Shown here piece after piece: positions 16,742 to 26,125 of a stretch of 64,000 nucleotides of DNA. The position numbers and the translations under genes were made by a program. The notes beneath the pieces are model-generated. The model made no database searches. It worked only from the letters and a program-made list of their open reading frames with translations, and had not been told where the DNA came from. Source of the DNA: CAWEQO01 sp963811225 (lineage in GTDB: Bacteria > Chloroflexota > Anaerolineae > Anaerolineales > Anaerolineaceae); the NCBI GenBank assembly GCA_963811225.1, contig CAWEQO010000001.1:186001-250000 (forward strand), given 5' to 3'. How positions within the stretch are numbered: position 1 is the stretch's first letter; every line of letters begins with the position of its first letter.

Positions 16742-19423
16742 ATGACCGAAAAAACCAGCTCCCCCAACCCCATCCAGGACGACGAGATGCTCGACCTGGA
16801 GAACAACCAGAATTTCTGCGTCTACCGCCTGACGCTCGACCCCGGCGTCCCTTACGGCGCCCGCGTCATGATGGTCAGCCCCTCGATCAAGCAGCTCGCC
16901 GGTGTCACGGATCCCTACAACTTCGCCGGCTGGTTCGAGCGCATCCATCCGGACGACGAGCAGCGCGTGATGGAGGGCAACCGCCGCGCCCTGGAGCAGC
17001 GCAAGCCCTACGACGAGGTCGTGCGCGTCTGGCACCCTGACAAGCAGCGCTGGATCTGGCTGCACACCGTCTCCACCCCCATCTTCGGCCCCGACGGCGT
17101 CCCTACCCACTACAACGGCCTCATCGTCGACATCAGCAGTCAAAAGCAGGCCGAGGAACGCTTGCAGTATAAGATCCAGTTCGAGGATCTCATCACCGCC
17201 ATCTCAACTCAGTTCATCAACCTGCCGTCCGAGCATATCGATGAAGGCATCCAGCGTGCCCTCCAGTCCATCGGAGAATTCGCCGGGGTCGACCGCAGCT
17301 ACGTCTTCCTCTTCTCCCCCGACCACACCCACATGACCAACGCTCATGAGTGGTGCGCCGCCGGTGTCGAGCCGCAAGCCCCGCACTTGCAGAACGTGCC
17401 GATCGCCGACTTCGCCTGGTCGAATGCCCGGCTGCTGAACGGCGAGATCCTCCACATTCCGCACCTCTCCCACCTGCCGCCCGAAGCCGCCGCCGAAAAG
17501 GCCGAAGCCGCCGCCCAGCGCACCCGCTCACTGATCGTCGTGCCCATGTCTTACCAGGGTCAGGTGTTGGGCTTCCTTGGCTTCCATGCCGTACGAGCCG
17601 AGAAGTCCTGGGATGAAGAGATCATCCGCCTGCTGACGATGGTGGGCGATATCTTCGCCAACGCGCTGGAGCACAAGCGCGCTCAGCAGGCCATCAACCA
17701 GGCCTATCAGCTGCTCGAACAGCGTGTCGAGGAGCGTACGCACGAGCTGGAGGCCCTCTACCGCGCCGACGAGCAGCTCTATCGCCACCTGCACCTGAAC
17801 GAGGTCCTCGAAGCCCTGGTCGACATCACCGTGGACATCCTGCAGGCCGATAAGAGCATCCTGCTCGTGTGGGACTCTGCCCAACGGCGTTTGATCCCCG
17901 GTGCAGCCCGAGGGTTCAAGCCTCACATTCTGGAAGCCATCTCCCTGACCGAGCTGGACAGCTTAGCCGGGCAGGTTGCCAGGTTAGGCCATCCGCTGTT
18001 CATTGAAGACGCCCAAAATGAGCCTGGGGTGGCCGCAGGCATCATCCACGACGAGGAGATTTGCTCGTTTGCGCATGTGCCGATCAAGATTGACGGGACC
18101 GTATTTGGTGTTTTCAGCGCCGACTACCTCCGGCCGCGCGCTTTCAATGCGGAAGACCGCCGTTTGTTTGCAGCCCTGGCCCAGCGAGCTGCGCTGGCGA
18201 TCGAAAACGCCCATCTCTACCACGAAGAGCAGCGCCGCCGCCACGAGACCGAGCGCCGCCGCCAGGTCGCCGAGGGCCTGCGCACCCTGCTGGAGGTGCT
18301 CAACTCCGACCGCCCCATCGCTGAGATCCTGCATTACGCTGTGGTGCAGGCCGCCCAGTTAATAGGCTCGGACGCTTCGATGCTGCGCCGCGCCGACCCA
18401 CAGCAAGGCATTGTCACCACCGACGCCAGCTTCAACATCCCGGCCGATTTCGATGCCATCCGGGTCACCCGCCTGTACTACTCGCCCAACGATTACCGCC
18501 TGATGGACCATCAGCCCATCGTCATCCCCAATCTGCAAACCGAGTTTGCCCCCCTGCTCGAGTCACCCGGTGAGCTTGACGCCGTTCAGCGGGCCGGGGT
18601 CCAGGCCGAGCTGAAGCATTACAGCTCCAGCCTGGCCGTGCCGGTTTTCATCCGCGAGGAGATCTACGGTGCCCTGCGCTTCTACTTTAAACAGCCGGTC
18701 GAATTCTCAGACGAGGACATCCGTCTGGCGATGACCATTGGCGACCAGGTGGCCCTGGCCATCGAGAACGCCCGCCTGCGCGCCCATATGCAAGAGATCG
18801 CCGCCGCCGCCGAGCGCAACCGCCTGGCGCGCGACCTGCACGATGCCGTGACACAGACGCTCTTCTCGGCCAGCCTGATCGCCGAGGTGCTGCCCAGGTT
18901 GTGGGATCGCAAGCCCGAGGAGGGCCGCCGCCGCCTGGAAGAGCTGCGCCAGCTCACCCGCGGCGCCCTGGCAGAAATGCGCACCCTGCTGCTGGAGCTG
19001 CGCCCTGCCGCCCTGACCGAGGCTCCTATCGACGATCTGCTCCGGCAGCTGGTCGAGGCTTTCACCGGGCGCACGCGCCTGCCGGTCGATCTGGATCTTC
19101 ACACTGCCTGCAGCCTGCCCTCCGATGTCCGCGTCGTCTTGTACCGTATCGCCCAAGAGGCGCTCAACAACATCTCCCGGCACTCCAAAGCCCATCGGGT
19201 GCAGCTCACCCTCAACTGCGAGCAGGACGGAACGCGCTTGCTGATCGCCGACGATGGTCATGGTTTCGATCCCTGCGTCGTCTCGTCAGAACACCTGGGC
19301 CTGAGTATAATGAAGGAGCGTGCTGAAGGGATCGACGCCGACCTGGAAATCGCCAGCCAGGTCGGGCAAGGGACTCAAGTGCGCCTTTACTGGCAGAATC
19401 ATCAAGGAGGAGAAGAGGTATGA
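16742..19423 (+). CDS. PAS-GAF-GAF-GAF histidine kinase of the NarX/DegS (HisKA_3) type
   Basis: This is an 893-residue soluble sensor kinase with no membrane helix. A PAS domain occupies about 33-125 (FAGWFERIHPDDE, RWIWLHTVSTPIF, HYNGLIVDIS). Three GAF domains (about 143-310, 352-492, 515-680) are separated by helical linkers. The HisKA_3 dimerisation helix carries the phospho-acceptor His700 in RNRLARDLHDAVTQTLFSAS, and the HATPase domain (about 795-890) shows the N box RIAQEALNNISRHSKA and the G box DDGHGFDP. Such kinases phosphorylate NarL-type regulators, and one follows with an ATGA overlap. The input is probably cytosolic small molecules or redox. The signal cannot be read from the sequence. 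Confidence 0.9.
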   Translation: MTEKTSSPNPIQDDEMLDLENNQNFCVYRLTLDPGVPYGARVMMVSPSIKQLAGVTDPYNFAGWFERIHPDDEQRVMEGNRRALEQRKPYDEVVRVWHPDKQRWIWLHTVSTPIFGPDGVPTHYNGLIVDISSQKQAEERLQYKIQFEDLITAISTQFINLPSEHIDEGIQRALQSIGEFAGVDRSYVFLFSPDHTHMTNAHEWCAAGVEPQAPHLQNVPIADFAWSNARLLNGEILHIPHLSHLPPEAAAEKAEAAAQRTRSLIVVPMSYQGQVLGFLGFHAVRAEKSWDEEIIRLLTMVGDIFANALEHKRAQQAINQAYQLLEQRVEERTHELEALYRADEQLYRHLHLNEVLEALVDITVDILQADKSILLVWDSAQRRLIPGAARGFKPHILEAISLTELDSLAGQVARLGHPLFIEDAQNEPGVAAGIIHDEEICSFAHVPIKIDGTVFGVFSADYLRPRAFNAEDRRLFAALAQRAALAIENAHLYHEEQRRRHETERRRQVAEGLRTLLEVLNSDRPIAEILHYAVVQAAQLIGSDASMLRRADPQQGIVTTDASFNIPADFDAIRVTRLYYSPNDYRLMDHQPIVIPNLQTEFAPLLESPGELDAVQRAGVQAELKHYSSSLAVPVFIREEIYGALRFYFKQPVEFSDEDIRLAMTIGDQVALAIENARLRAHMQEIAAAAERNRLARDLHDAVTQTLFSASLIAEVLPRLWDRKPEEGRRRLEELRQLTRGALAEMRTLLLELRPAALTEAPIDDLLRQLVEAFTGRTRLPVDLDLHTACSLPSDVRVVLYRIAQEALNNISRHSKAHRVQLTLNCEQDGTRLLIADDGHGFDPCVVSSEHLGLSIMKERAEGIDADLEIASQVGQGTQVRLYWQNHQGGEEV

Positions 19424-20076
19424 GCGAACCAAAATCGATTCGCGTCTTACTGGTCGACGACCACGCCGTCGTCCGCAGCGGTTTGAGCGCATTTCTCAGC
19501 GCTTACGACGATTTCGAGCTGGTCGGTGAAGCCGGTAATGGCAGTGAGGCCATCGCTCAGTGCGAGGCCGTGCAGCCCAATGTAGTGCTGATGGACCTGG
19601 TGATGCCCGAGATGGACGGCGCCGCCGCCACCGAGATCATTCGCCGGCGCTGGCCGGAGATCCAGGTGGTTGCCCTCACCAGCTTCAAAGAAGAAGACCT
19701 GGTCACCAAGGCGCTGCAGGCCGGAGCGATTGGCTACCTGCTGAAGGACGCCTCCGCCGACGAGCTGATACGCGCCATCCGCGCCGCCCGCGACGGCCGG
19801 CCCACTCTGGCCCCAGAGGCCGCCCAGGCGCTCATTCACGCCAGCCGCGAGGTCTTTGAGCCGCCGCCCGGCAGCGGTCTTACCGCTCGTGAGCAGCAGG
19901 TGCTGGAACTGATGGTCGAGGGCTGCAGCAACCCCGAAATCGCCCAACGTCTGGTGGTCAGCCGCTCGACGGTCAAATTCCATGTCAGCAGCATCCTTTC
20001 CAAGATTGGCGTATCCAGCCGCACCGAAGCGGTTGCCGTCGCCCTGCAGAATGGATTGGTGAAAAAATCCCCGTAA
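19420..20076 (+). CDS. NarL/LuxR-family response regulator
   Basis: This is a 218-residue regulator with an N-terminal receiver (acidic pocket VDDH, phospho-acceptor Asp59 in NVVLMDLVMPEMDG, Lys in LLKDAS) and a C-terminal LuxR helix-turn-helix (GLTAREQQVLELMVEG, SNPEIAQRLVVSRSTVKFHV). The start overlaps the kinase stop as ATGA, and CAAGGAGGAGAAG within the kinase gene is its ribosome site, so the pair is translationally coupled and is a cognate two-component system. Targets are unknown; the membrane protein downstream is one candidate. Confidence 0.92.
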   Translation: MSEPKSIRVLLVDDHAVVRSGLSAFLSAYDDFELVGEAGNGSEAIAQCEAVQPNVVLMDLVMPEMDGAAATEIIRRRWPEIQVVALTSFKEEDLVTKALQAGAIGYLLKDASADELIRAIRAARDGRPTLAPEAAQALIHASREVFEPPPGSGLTAREQQVLELMVEGCSNPEIAQRLVVSRSTVKFHVSSILSKIGVSSRTEAVAVALQNGLVKKSP

Positions 20077-20144
20077 AGGCAGTCCTTACGCCTGCCCACC
20101 TCCACCCCGCCACCCACCCCGCACTGTCGCCCTAAGGAGCCCTT

Positions 20145-20825
20145 ATGCGCGCCCGGCATCTTGCCCCAATATCCCTCGCGACCCTCATCGTCACCCTCAT
20201 CTGGCTGGTTTTCTTGATCGCCGGGACGGCCTCCGCCGGAGAGATTACCACACCACTGCAGGCCCTCGAATATGTCAGCCGGGCTGGTGTCGTCTTCTAC
20301 CTCACCTATGCCAACGCCGCCCTCATCACGCTGCTCGCCACGGCGCTCTTTGCCGGGCTGTACGGCTTCCTGCGCACCGCCTTTCCCACCGGCGTCCGCA
20401 TTGCGATCATCTTCGTCCCCGCCTACGCTGCCATGAACCTGTTCGTCTACCTCTCGCAGATCTCGGTGCTGCCGCGCTTGCTGACCCTGCAGAACGATCC
20501 GGTCTATGGACCAACCGCCCAATTGCTCGCCGCCCAATTGGTCCAGGTCTGGCCCGGCTCGCTGGTGGCATTCGTCAACGGGCTGGCCTACGCCGTCCTC
20601 GGCATCCCCTCGATCATCTTCGGCGTGACCCTCTCCCGCATCGGCGACGGCATGCGCCCGGCAGGACTGCTGCTGCTTTTCAGCGGCGTCGCCTCGATCA
20701 TCGGCCTGCTCGGGCTGATGGCCGCTAACCCGCTTCTGCAGCTCGGTTCGCTTGCCGGCGGCGGTCTGTTCCTGCTGGCCCTCCTCCCCCTCACCCTCGA
20801 GCTCTACCGTGAGCGCTGGCAGTGA
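20145..20825 (+). CDS. Six-helix membrane protein, unknown function
   Basis: This 226-residue protein is hydrophobic, with about six predicted helices and short loops. TAAGGAGCCCTT gives a good ribosome site. It begins 68 bases after the response regulator and is probably in the same transcript. The general shape resembles DUF4386-like integral membrane proteins, but no motif is decisive. The C-terminus ends with a short basic tail (YRERWQ). Confidence 0.6.
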   Translation: MRARHLAPISLATLIVTLIWLVFLIAGTASAGEITTPLQALEYVSRAGVVFYLTYANAALITLLATALFAGLYGFLRTAFPTGVRIAIIFVPAYAAMNLFVYLSQISVLPRLLTLQNDPVYGPTAQLLAAQLVQVWPGSLVAFVNGLAYAVLGIPSIIFGVTLSRIGDGMRPAGLLLLFSGVASIIGLLGLMAANPLLQLGSLAGGGLFLLALLPLTLELYRERWQ

Positions 20826-21137
20826 ATCTCCGTTTCTGATCCGGTGAAAATGCCAATCGCGCAGCATCAGAAATCAATAGAACCCTGGCCACCTTACCAG
20901 GGTGGAACTGGCCATTCAGCCAGATCGATCCTCCCCCACAGCAGGTTGCGTTCCAAAAGAGGGTCAAGTATCCTGAAATAGAAACGCATCCATGGGAACA
21001 AGTTCTGCAGAGAGTGCCTGAAAAGCGCTGCCGTGGTGATGCGAACGCCCTCAGCAAACCCACAGCGGCGCTTTTCAGGCACTCTCTCAACCACCTGTGC
21101 AGTTCTGTTGGATGAGATCACCTGCTTGGAGGAAAGC
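20826..21137. other. 312-bp gap with a 20-bp inverted repeat
   Basis: The only structure seen is the inverted repeat at 21009-21087, which lies about 50 bases before the receiver-protein start. No coding frame or RNA gene was recognised. Confidence 0.4.
21009..21087. repeat. 20-bp inverted repeat with 39-base spacer
   Basis: AGAGAGTGCCTGAAAAGCGC (21009-21028) is perfectly complementary to 21068-21087. The loop is too long for a classical terminator. The position upstream of the lone receiver gene would also suit a structured leader. Confidence 0.7.
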
Positions 21138-21500
21138 ATGCGAGTATTGATGGCCGATGACGACCCGCAAGTCCGCTCTGCATTGCATCTCATCCTGGAA
21201 CAAGAAGTCAAAGTCTCTCTGTTTGATGAAGTAGATAACGCCGCCGCTCTGCTCAAGGCCGTCGAGCAGCAGCCGCCCGATCTGCTGCTGCTCGATTGGA
21301 ATCTGCCCGGGCTGCACCCTTCCGCGCAAATCCTCGCCCACCTGCATCACAGCAATCCAAGGCTAAAAGTGATCGTCCTCGGAGGCCGGCCGGAAGACAA
21401 CGTCCTCGCCATCGCCCTCGGCGCAGATGCCTTTGTCAGCAAGACCGACCCGCCCGAAAATCTGCTCAACGCCTTGTGGGACTGCATGAAAGCGGCATAA
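21138..21500 (+). CDS. Stand-alone receiver-domain protein
   Basis: This 120-residue protein consists only of a CheY-like receiver: ADDD acidic pocket at residues 6-9, Asp53 in LLLLDWNLPG, and the conserved Lys in FVSKTDPP. There is no output domain. The start at 21138 is favoured over longer in-frame versions by TTGGAGGAAAGC. Single receivers act in phosphorelays or by protein-protein contact. The GAF kinase 1.7 kb upstream is the only obvious kinase nearby but belongs to another class. A GC-rich hairpin follows the stop. Confidence 0.85.
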   Translation: MRVLMADDDPQVRSALHLILEQEVKVSLFDEVDNAAALLKAVEQQPPDLLLLDWNLPGLHPSAQILAHLHHSNPRLKVIVLGGRPEDNVLAIALGADAFVSKTDPPENLLNALWDCMKAA

Positions 21501-21505
21501 AAGAT

Positions 21506-21543
21506 TGCGCCCTCACCCCTGACAAAGCTGGGGCGAGGGCGCA
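21506..21543 (+). terminator. Hairpin after receiver gene
   Basis: TGCGCCCTCaCCCC pairs with GGGGcGAGGGCGCA with one mismatch and a 10-base loop. It lies 5 bases after the stop and is followed by ggcttttg. Confidence 0.6.
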
Positions 21544-21563
21544 GGCTTTTGTACTGCTCTCAC

Positions 21564-21592
21564 TTGACAAACCCCCCTTTCTCTTTTACCCT
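21564..21592 (+). promoter_or_regulatory. Possible promoter for the trehalose synthase gene
   Basis: A perfect TTGACA (21564-21569) is followed after 17 bases by TACCCT, a poor -10. The gene starts at 21687. Confidence 0.3.
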
Positions 21593-21686
21593 AAGATCAG
21601 ATCTCGTTCTCTCAGATAAGTCCCGAGCAAGATGCACGAAGGCGAACAAGATCATCACGAACGATCGACAATCGGATGGGAGGAAA

Positions 21687-23311
<1,625 letters not shown>

Positions 23312-23328
23312 CGTTTTCATCAGCAAAG

Positions 23329-23361
23329 AGGCGGAACGCACTTGGCTAGTGCGTTCCGCCT
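23329..23361 (+). terminator. Hairpin of the GGAACGC family after treS
   Basis: AGGCGGAACGCACT pairs perfectly with AGTGCGTTCCGCCT around a 5-base loop (tggct), followed by ggttt. It lies 17 bases after the stop. The core recurs at 42639 and 50254. Confidence 0.7.
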
Positions 23362-23473
23362 GGTTTCACCGCGGGTAGGTTTTTGATCACCCACGCGATT
23401 GGCAGCTTGTCATACGACCTCACCGGCAGGTTACGCAGCTTTGGTGATGCTGAAATGCCGCTGGTACTATGCC

Positions 23474-23830
23474 TTACAACGTGATCACTTTGGCGGCGTT
23501 CATCTGCGCCGTAAGGATGTCGGTCATCCCACCCACAATTCCAACCTGCACCTTATCTGTCAGGGAAAAGTAGTTCAGGCAGGTGCTGCATAGGATCAGG
23601 CGGACGCCCATCCCCTCCAGTTCCTTGAGCGTATCCAGCGCCGGTGAGCCCTCCACCGCCAGCTTGACCCCGTCCGCATAGAAGCAGATACAGTTAGGCA
23701 GCAGTCGATTCTCCACCAGCAGCCGTAAGTAGGTGACCATCAGCTTATGCTGCAGTTCCACGTCCGCCCGCCCCATCCCCTCGCCAGTAACCAAAATTAC
23801 CGTGGATTTCATGCTCTCTTTTAGATCCAT
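23474..23830 (-). CDS. DsrE/YedF-like sulfur-relay family protein
   Basis: This 118-residue protein matches the C-terminal DsrE-type half of YedF proteins: STVILVTGEGMGRADVELQHKLM, ICFYADGVKLAVEGS, LDTLKELEGMGVRLILCSTC and AAKVITL. The Cys in LCSTCLNYF corresponds to the conserved family Cys. YedF normally has a TusA/SirA-like N-terminal domain that is absent here. AAGGAGAGTGGA upstream of the ATG at 23830 decides the start. Family members are linked to sulfur or selenium transfer; the substrate here is unknown. It is divergent from the FmdB gene. Confidence 0.75.
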   Translation of the reverse strand: MDLKESMKSTVILVTGEGMGRADVELQHKLMVTYLRLLVENRLLPNCICFYADGVKLAVEGSPALDTLKELEGMGVRLILCSTCLNYFSLTDKVQVGIVGGMTDILTAQMNAAKVITL

Positions 23831-23894
23831 TCCACTCTCCTTGAAAGACGATCGGGTAGAAGTATACCCTTTGTTGGTAAAAACCTTTTTACTT

Positions 23895-23970
23895 GTTTTC
23901 AGGCTCTGGGGTTTGTGTGGTTCGAGTGGTACCGCCCGATGACCACGGCAACCCCCAAGAGCCTGAAAAC
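23895..23970. repeat. Inverted repeat between divergent genes
   Basis: GTTTTCAGGCTCT (23895-23907) pairs with AGAGCCTGAAAAC (23958-23970), with further partial pairing inside. It lies upstream of both the YedF-like and FmdB genes. Confidence 0.55.
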
Positions 23971-24023
23971 CTTCATTCCTCCTATTTATTATTAGAAAGA
24001 TATACGAAAAAATTCGAGCCCTA

Positions 24024-24051
24024 TTGCACAGCCTCCCAATCGTGCTATAAT
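24024..24051 (+). promoter_or_regulatory. Promoter of the FmdB-type gene
   Basis: TTGCAC (24024-24029), a 16-base spacer ending TGC (extended -10) and TATAAT (24046-24051) form a strong vegetative-type promoter, about 65 bases before the start codon. Confidence 0.65.
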
Positions 24052-24121
24052 ATGTTGTTGGAATTAATGAACTGATGTAGCTGCTTAGGCAGTGGTGAAA
24101 TGTTTAATTTTGAGGTGGCAT

Positions 24122-24415
24122 ATGCCAATCTATACCTATCGGTGTGAAAACTGTGGCGTTCAGTTCGAGCGCAATCAAAAATTTAGCGACCCGCCGCTGG
24201 CGTGGTGCCCGGAATGTGGCAAGAAAGCCCTCCGTAAAGTATACACTCCTGTAGGCATCGTCTTCAAGGGCTCCGGTTTTTACGCAACCGATCACCGCTC
24301 CCCCTCCGGTCAGCGCAGCTCATCTTCTTCGGAAGAAAAATCGAGCAGCAAATCGAGCGATCCCAAGCCTTCGGAGAATACTTCATCCAACAAATCCGGC
24401 GGAGATAAAGACTAA
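24122..24415 (+). CDS. FmdB-family zinc-ribbon protein
   Basis: This 97-residue protein begins MPIYTYRCENCGVQFE and has the second pair in WCPECGKKALRKVY, giving a four-Cys zinc ribbon at residues about 8-40. That is the FmdB/CxxC_CxxC_SSSS signature, including GIVFKGSGFYATDHR. The C-terminal third is a low-complexity Ser/Lys tail typical of the family. It was first described as a putative regulator beside amidase genes; molecular function is unknown. The start at 24122 follows TTTGAGGTGGC; an in-frame start at 24092 is unlikely. Confidence 0.9.
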   Translation: MPIYTYRCENCGVQFERNQKFSDPPLAWCPECGKKALRKVYTPVGIVFKGSGFYATDHRSPSGQRSSSSSEEKSSSKSSDPKPSENTSSNKSGGDKD

Positions 24416-24452
24416 TCAGGTTCAATCGACCTTGCCAGGGCGCGGCCCTGAG

Positions 24453-24486
24453 AAAAGCCCGGGAGAACCCTGGGCTTTTATTTTTT
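24453..24486 (+). terminator. Rho-independent terminator after FmdB gene
   Basis: AAAAGCCC-GGG pairs with CCC-t-GGGCTTTT around a 4-base loop, followed by ATTTTTT. This is one of the few hairpins in the window with a clear T tract. Confidence 0.85.
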
Positions 24487-24506
24487 AATGGATCACAAGA
24501 GGGACG

Positions 24507-25847
24507 ATGCAAATCAATCCAGACCATCAATCCACTACCCTTCCCCGCACGTTGGACAGCGGCCTCATCCTCCGGCGCAGCGCCCCTGACGACGCTGAGC
24601 GCCTGGGGGATTTCAACGCTCGCATCCATGGAGAAAACGAGCAAGACGCCCGGGCTGTCGCTGCCTGGACCCGCGATTTGCTCACTGGCCGGCACCCCAC
24701 CTTCGGCGTCAACGATTACACCATCGTCGAAGATCCCAGCACAGGCAAAATCGTCTCCTCGCTGAACCTGATCTCGCAGACCTGGACCTACGCCGGGATA
24801 CCGTTCGGCGTTGGTCGGCCAGAGCTGGTGGGCACCGATCCGGAATATCGCAATCGCGGTCTGGTGCGTTTGCAGTTCGATGTGATCCATGCCTGGAGCG
24901 CCGAGCGCGGCCAAATGCTGCAAGGCATTACCGGCATCCCCTACTACTATCGCCAGTTCGGCTACGAGATGACCGTCGACCTCGCCGGTGAGGCTCACGC
25001 TTACCCGGCCAATGTGCCCCTGCTGGAAGAGGGCCTGTCTGAGCCTTATCACTTCCGCCCCGCCCAGGTAAGCGACTTGGCCTTCCTCGCGGAGACCTAC
25101 GATTACGGATGCGAGCGCTCTCTCATCTCCGCTTGCTGGAACGCTGACTTGTGGCGGCACGAGCTGCTCGACAAGTCACCCGAAAATGTCAACCGCAACC
25201 TGCTGGAAGTGATCGAGACGCCCGATGGGCAGCCGGTGGGATACCTGGGCCTGCCGTATGGACTGTGGGGCACGGCCTACGCGCTGCACCAGTTCGAGCT
25301 GAAACCCGGCGCCTCCTGGCCGGAGATCGCCCCCGTGGTTCTGCGTCATCTTTATCAGGCCGGGCAGGACTTGGCCAAGAAAAACGGCAAGGAACTGCAA
25401 ATGCTGATCCTGAGCCTCGGCGATCAGCACCCTGCCTTCGATGCCCTCCGGGGCCGCTTGCCGCGCATCAAGAAGCCTTACAACTGGTACATCCGCGTCC
25501 CCGATCTGCCCGGTTTCCTGCGCCTGATCGCCCCTGCTGTCGAGCAGCGCCTGGAAAACTCCATCTATGCCGGCTACACCGGCGACCTCAAGCTCGGTTT
25601 TTACCGTTCAGGGCTGCGCCTCAACTTCGAGAAGGGCCGCCTGAACGAGGTGGAACCGGCCCGTTTCGAGTGGCACGAGGCAGACGCCTCTTTCCCTGAT
25701 TTGAGCTTCTACCATATTCTGTTCGGCCACCGCTCAATCGAAGAGCTGCAGCACGTGCTGGTGGACTGCTTTGTGAATGACAGTAAAAGCGCCCTATTCT
25801 CAGCCCTGTTCCCCAAACAGCACACCTATATCCAGGCGATCTCGTAG
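24507..25847 (+). CDS. GNAT-family N-acetyltransferase, Eis-like size
   Basis: This 446-residue protein has an N-terminal GNAT fold: LILRRSAPDDAERLGDFNARI starts strand 1, and the acetyl-CoA loop is VGTDPEYRNRGL at residues 108-119, followed by ITGIPYYYRQFGYE. A second GNAT-like half begins at YHFRPAQVSDLAFLAETY (about 187), and the C-terminal 120 residues may be a sterol-carrier-like domain, giving the three-part plan of Eis-type acetyltransferases. The acceptor is unknown; amine or antibiotic substrates are known for relatives. CAAGAGGGACG precedes the ATG. It is followed 42 bases later by a tiny membrane peptide gene. Confidence 0.8.
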   Translation: MQINPDHQSTTLPRTLDSGLILRRSAPDDAERLGDFNARIHGENEQDARAVAAWTRDLLTGRHPTFGVNDYTIVEDPSTGKIVSSLNLISQTWTYAGIPFGVGRPELVGTDPEYRNRGLVRLQFDVIHAWSAERGQMLQGITGIPYYYRQFGYEMTVDLAGEAHAYPANVPLLEEGLSEPYHFRPAQVSDLAFLAETYDYGCERSLISACWNADLWRHELLDKSPENVNRNLLEVIETPDGQPVGYLGLPYGLWGTAYALHQFELKPGASWPEIAPVVLRHLYQAGQDLAKKNGKELQMLILSLGDQHPAFDALRGRLPRIKKPYNWYIRVPDLPGFLRLIAPAVEQRLENSIYAGYTGDLKLGFYRSGLRLNFEKGRLNEVEPARFEWHEADASFPDLSFYHILFGHRSIEELQHVLVDCFVNDSKSALFSALFPKQHTYIQAIS

Positions 25848-25889
25848 AACCGGCGTGGTAAAATTAAGGGTGTAATGGAGGTTGTTTTC

Positions 25890-26027
25890 ATGTCGAAGCA
25901 AGATCAAAACAAGAAGAAGCCCGTCTCATCCAGAGAGCAGCGCAAGGTGCGCGTACAGCAAATTGCATTCGGGATCCTGGCGGCAATCATCATCCTTTCC
26001 TGGCTAATTACGCTCGTTTTGCACTAA
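25890..26027 (+). CDS. 45-residue single-helix membrane peptide
   Basis: This short frame codes a Lys/Gln-rich basic head (MSKQDQNKKKPVSSREQRKV) followed by one hydrophobic helix (IAFGILAAIIILSWLITLVL) and ends at His. ATGGAGG lies 7 bases before the ATG, a strong ribosome site, and a 33-bp terminator hairpin starts 2 bases after the stop. These three features together make it a likely real gene. The topology would be N-inside. Similar tiny helper peptides are common in this phylum; function is unknown. Confidence 0.65.
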   Translation: MSKQDQNKKKPVSSREQRKVRVQQIAFGILAAIIILSWLITLVLH

Positions 26028-26029
26028 TC

Positions 26030-26101
26030 CCTCGAAGAAAGAAAAAGCGAACAGCAGCGCGCTTTTGTGCGCGCTGCTGTTCACTTTTTCTTTCTTCGAG
26101 G
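26030..26101. terminator. Bidirectional 33-bp hairpin between convergent genes
   Basis: The arms 26030-26062 and 26069-26101 pair over 33 positions with one mismatch around the loop ttttgt. The outer part is A-rich on the left and T-rich on the right, so it can serve both the 45-residue gene and the large minus-strand gene ending at 26126. Confidence 0.8.
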
Positions 26102-26125
26102 TAACTCTTTGAAGTTACTCCAATT

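Noticed and set aside
20826..21137. tRNA or small RNA gene in the gap
   Set aside because: No cloverleaf or conserved T-loop sequence; only the inverted repeat is present.
23893..24075. 60-residue plus-strand frame upstream of the FmdB gene
   Set aside because: It runs through an inverted repeat and the FmdB promoter and has no ribosome site.
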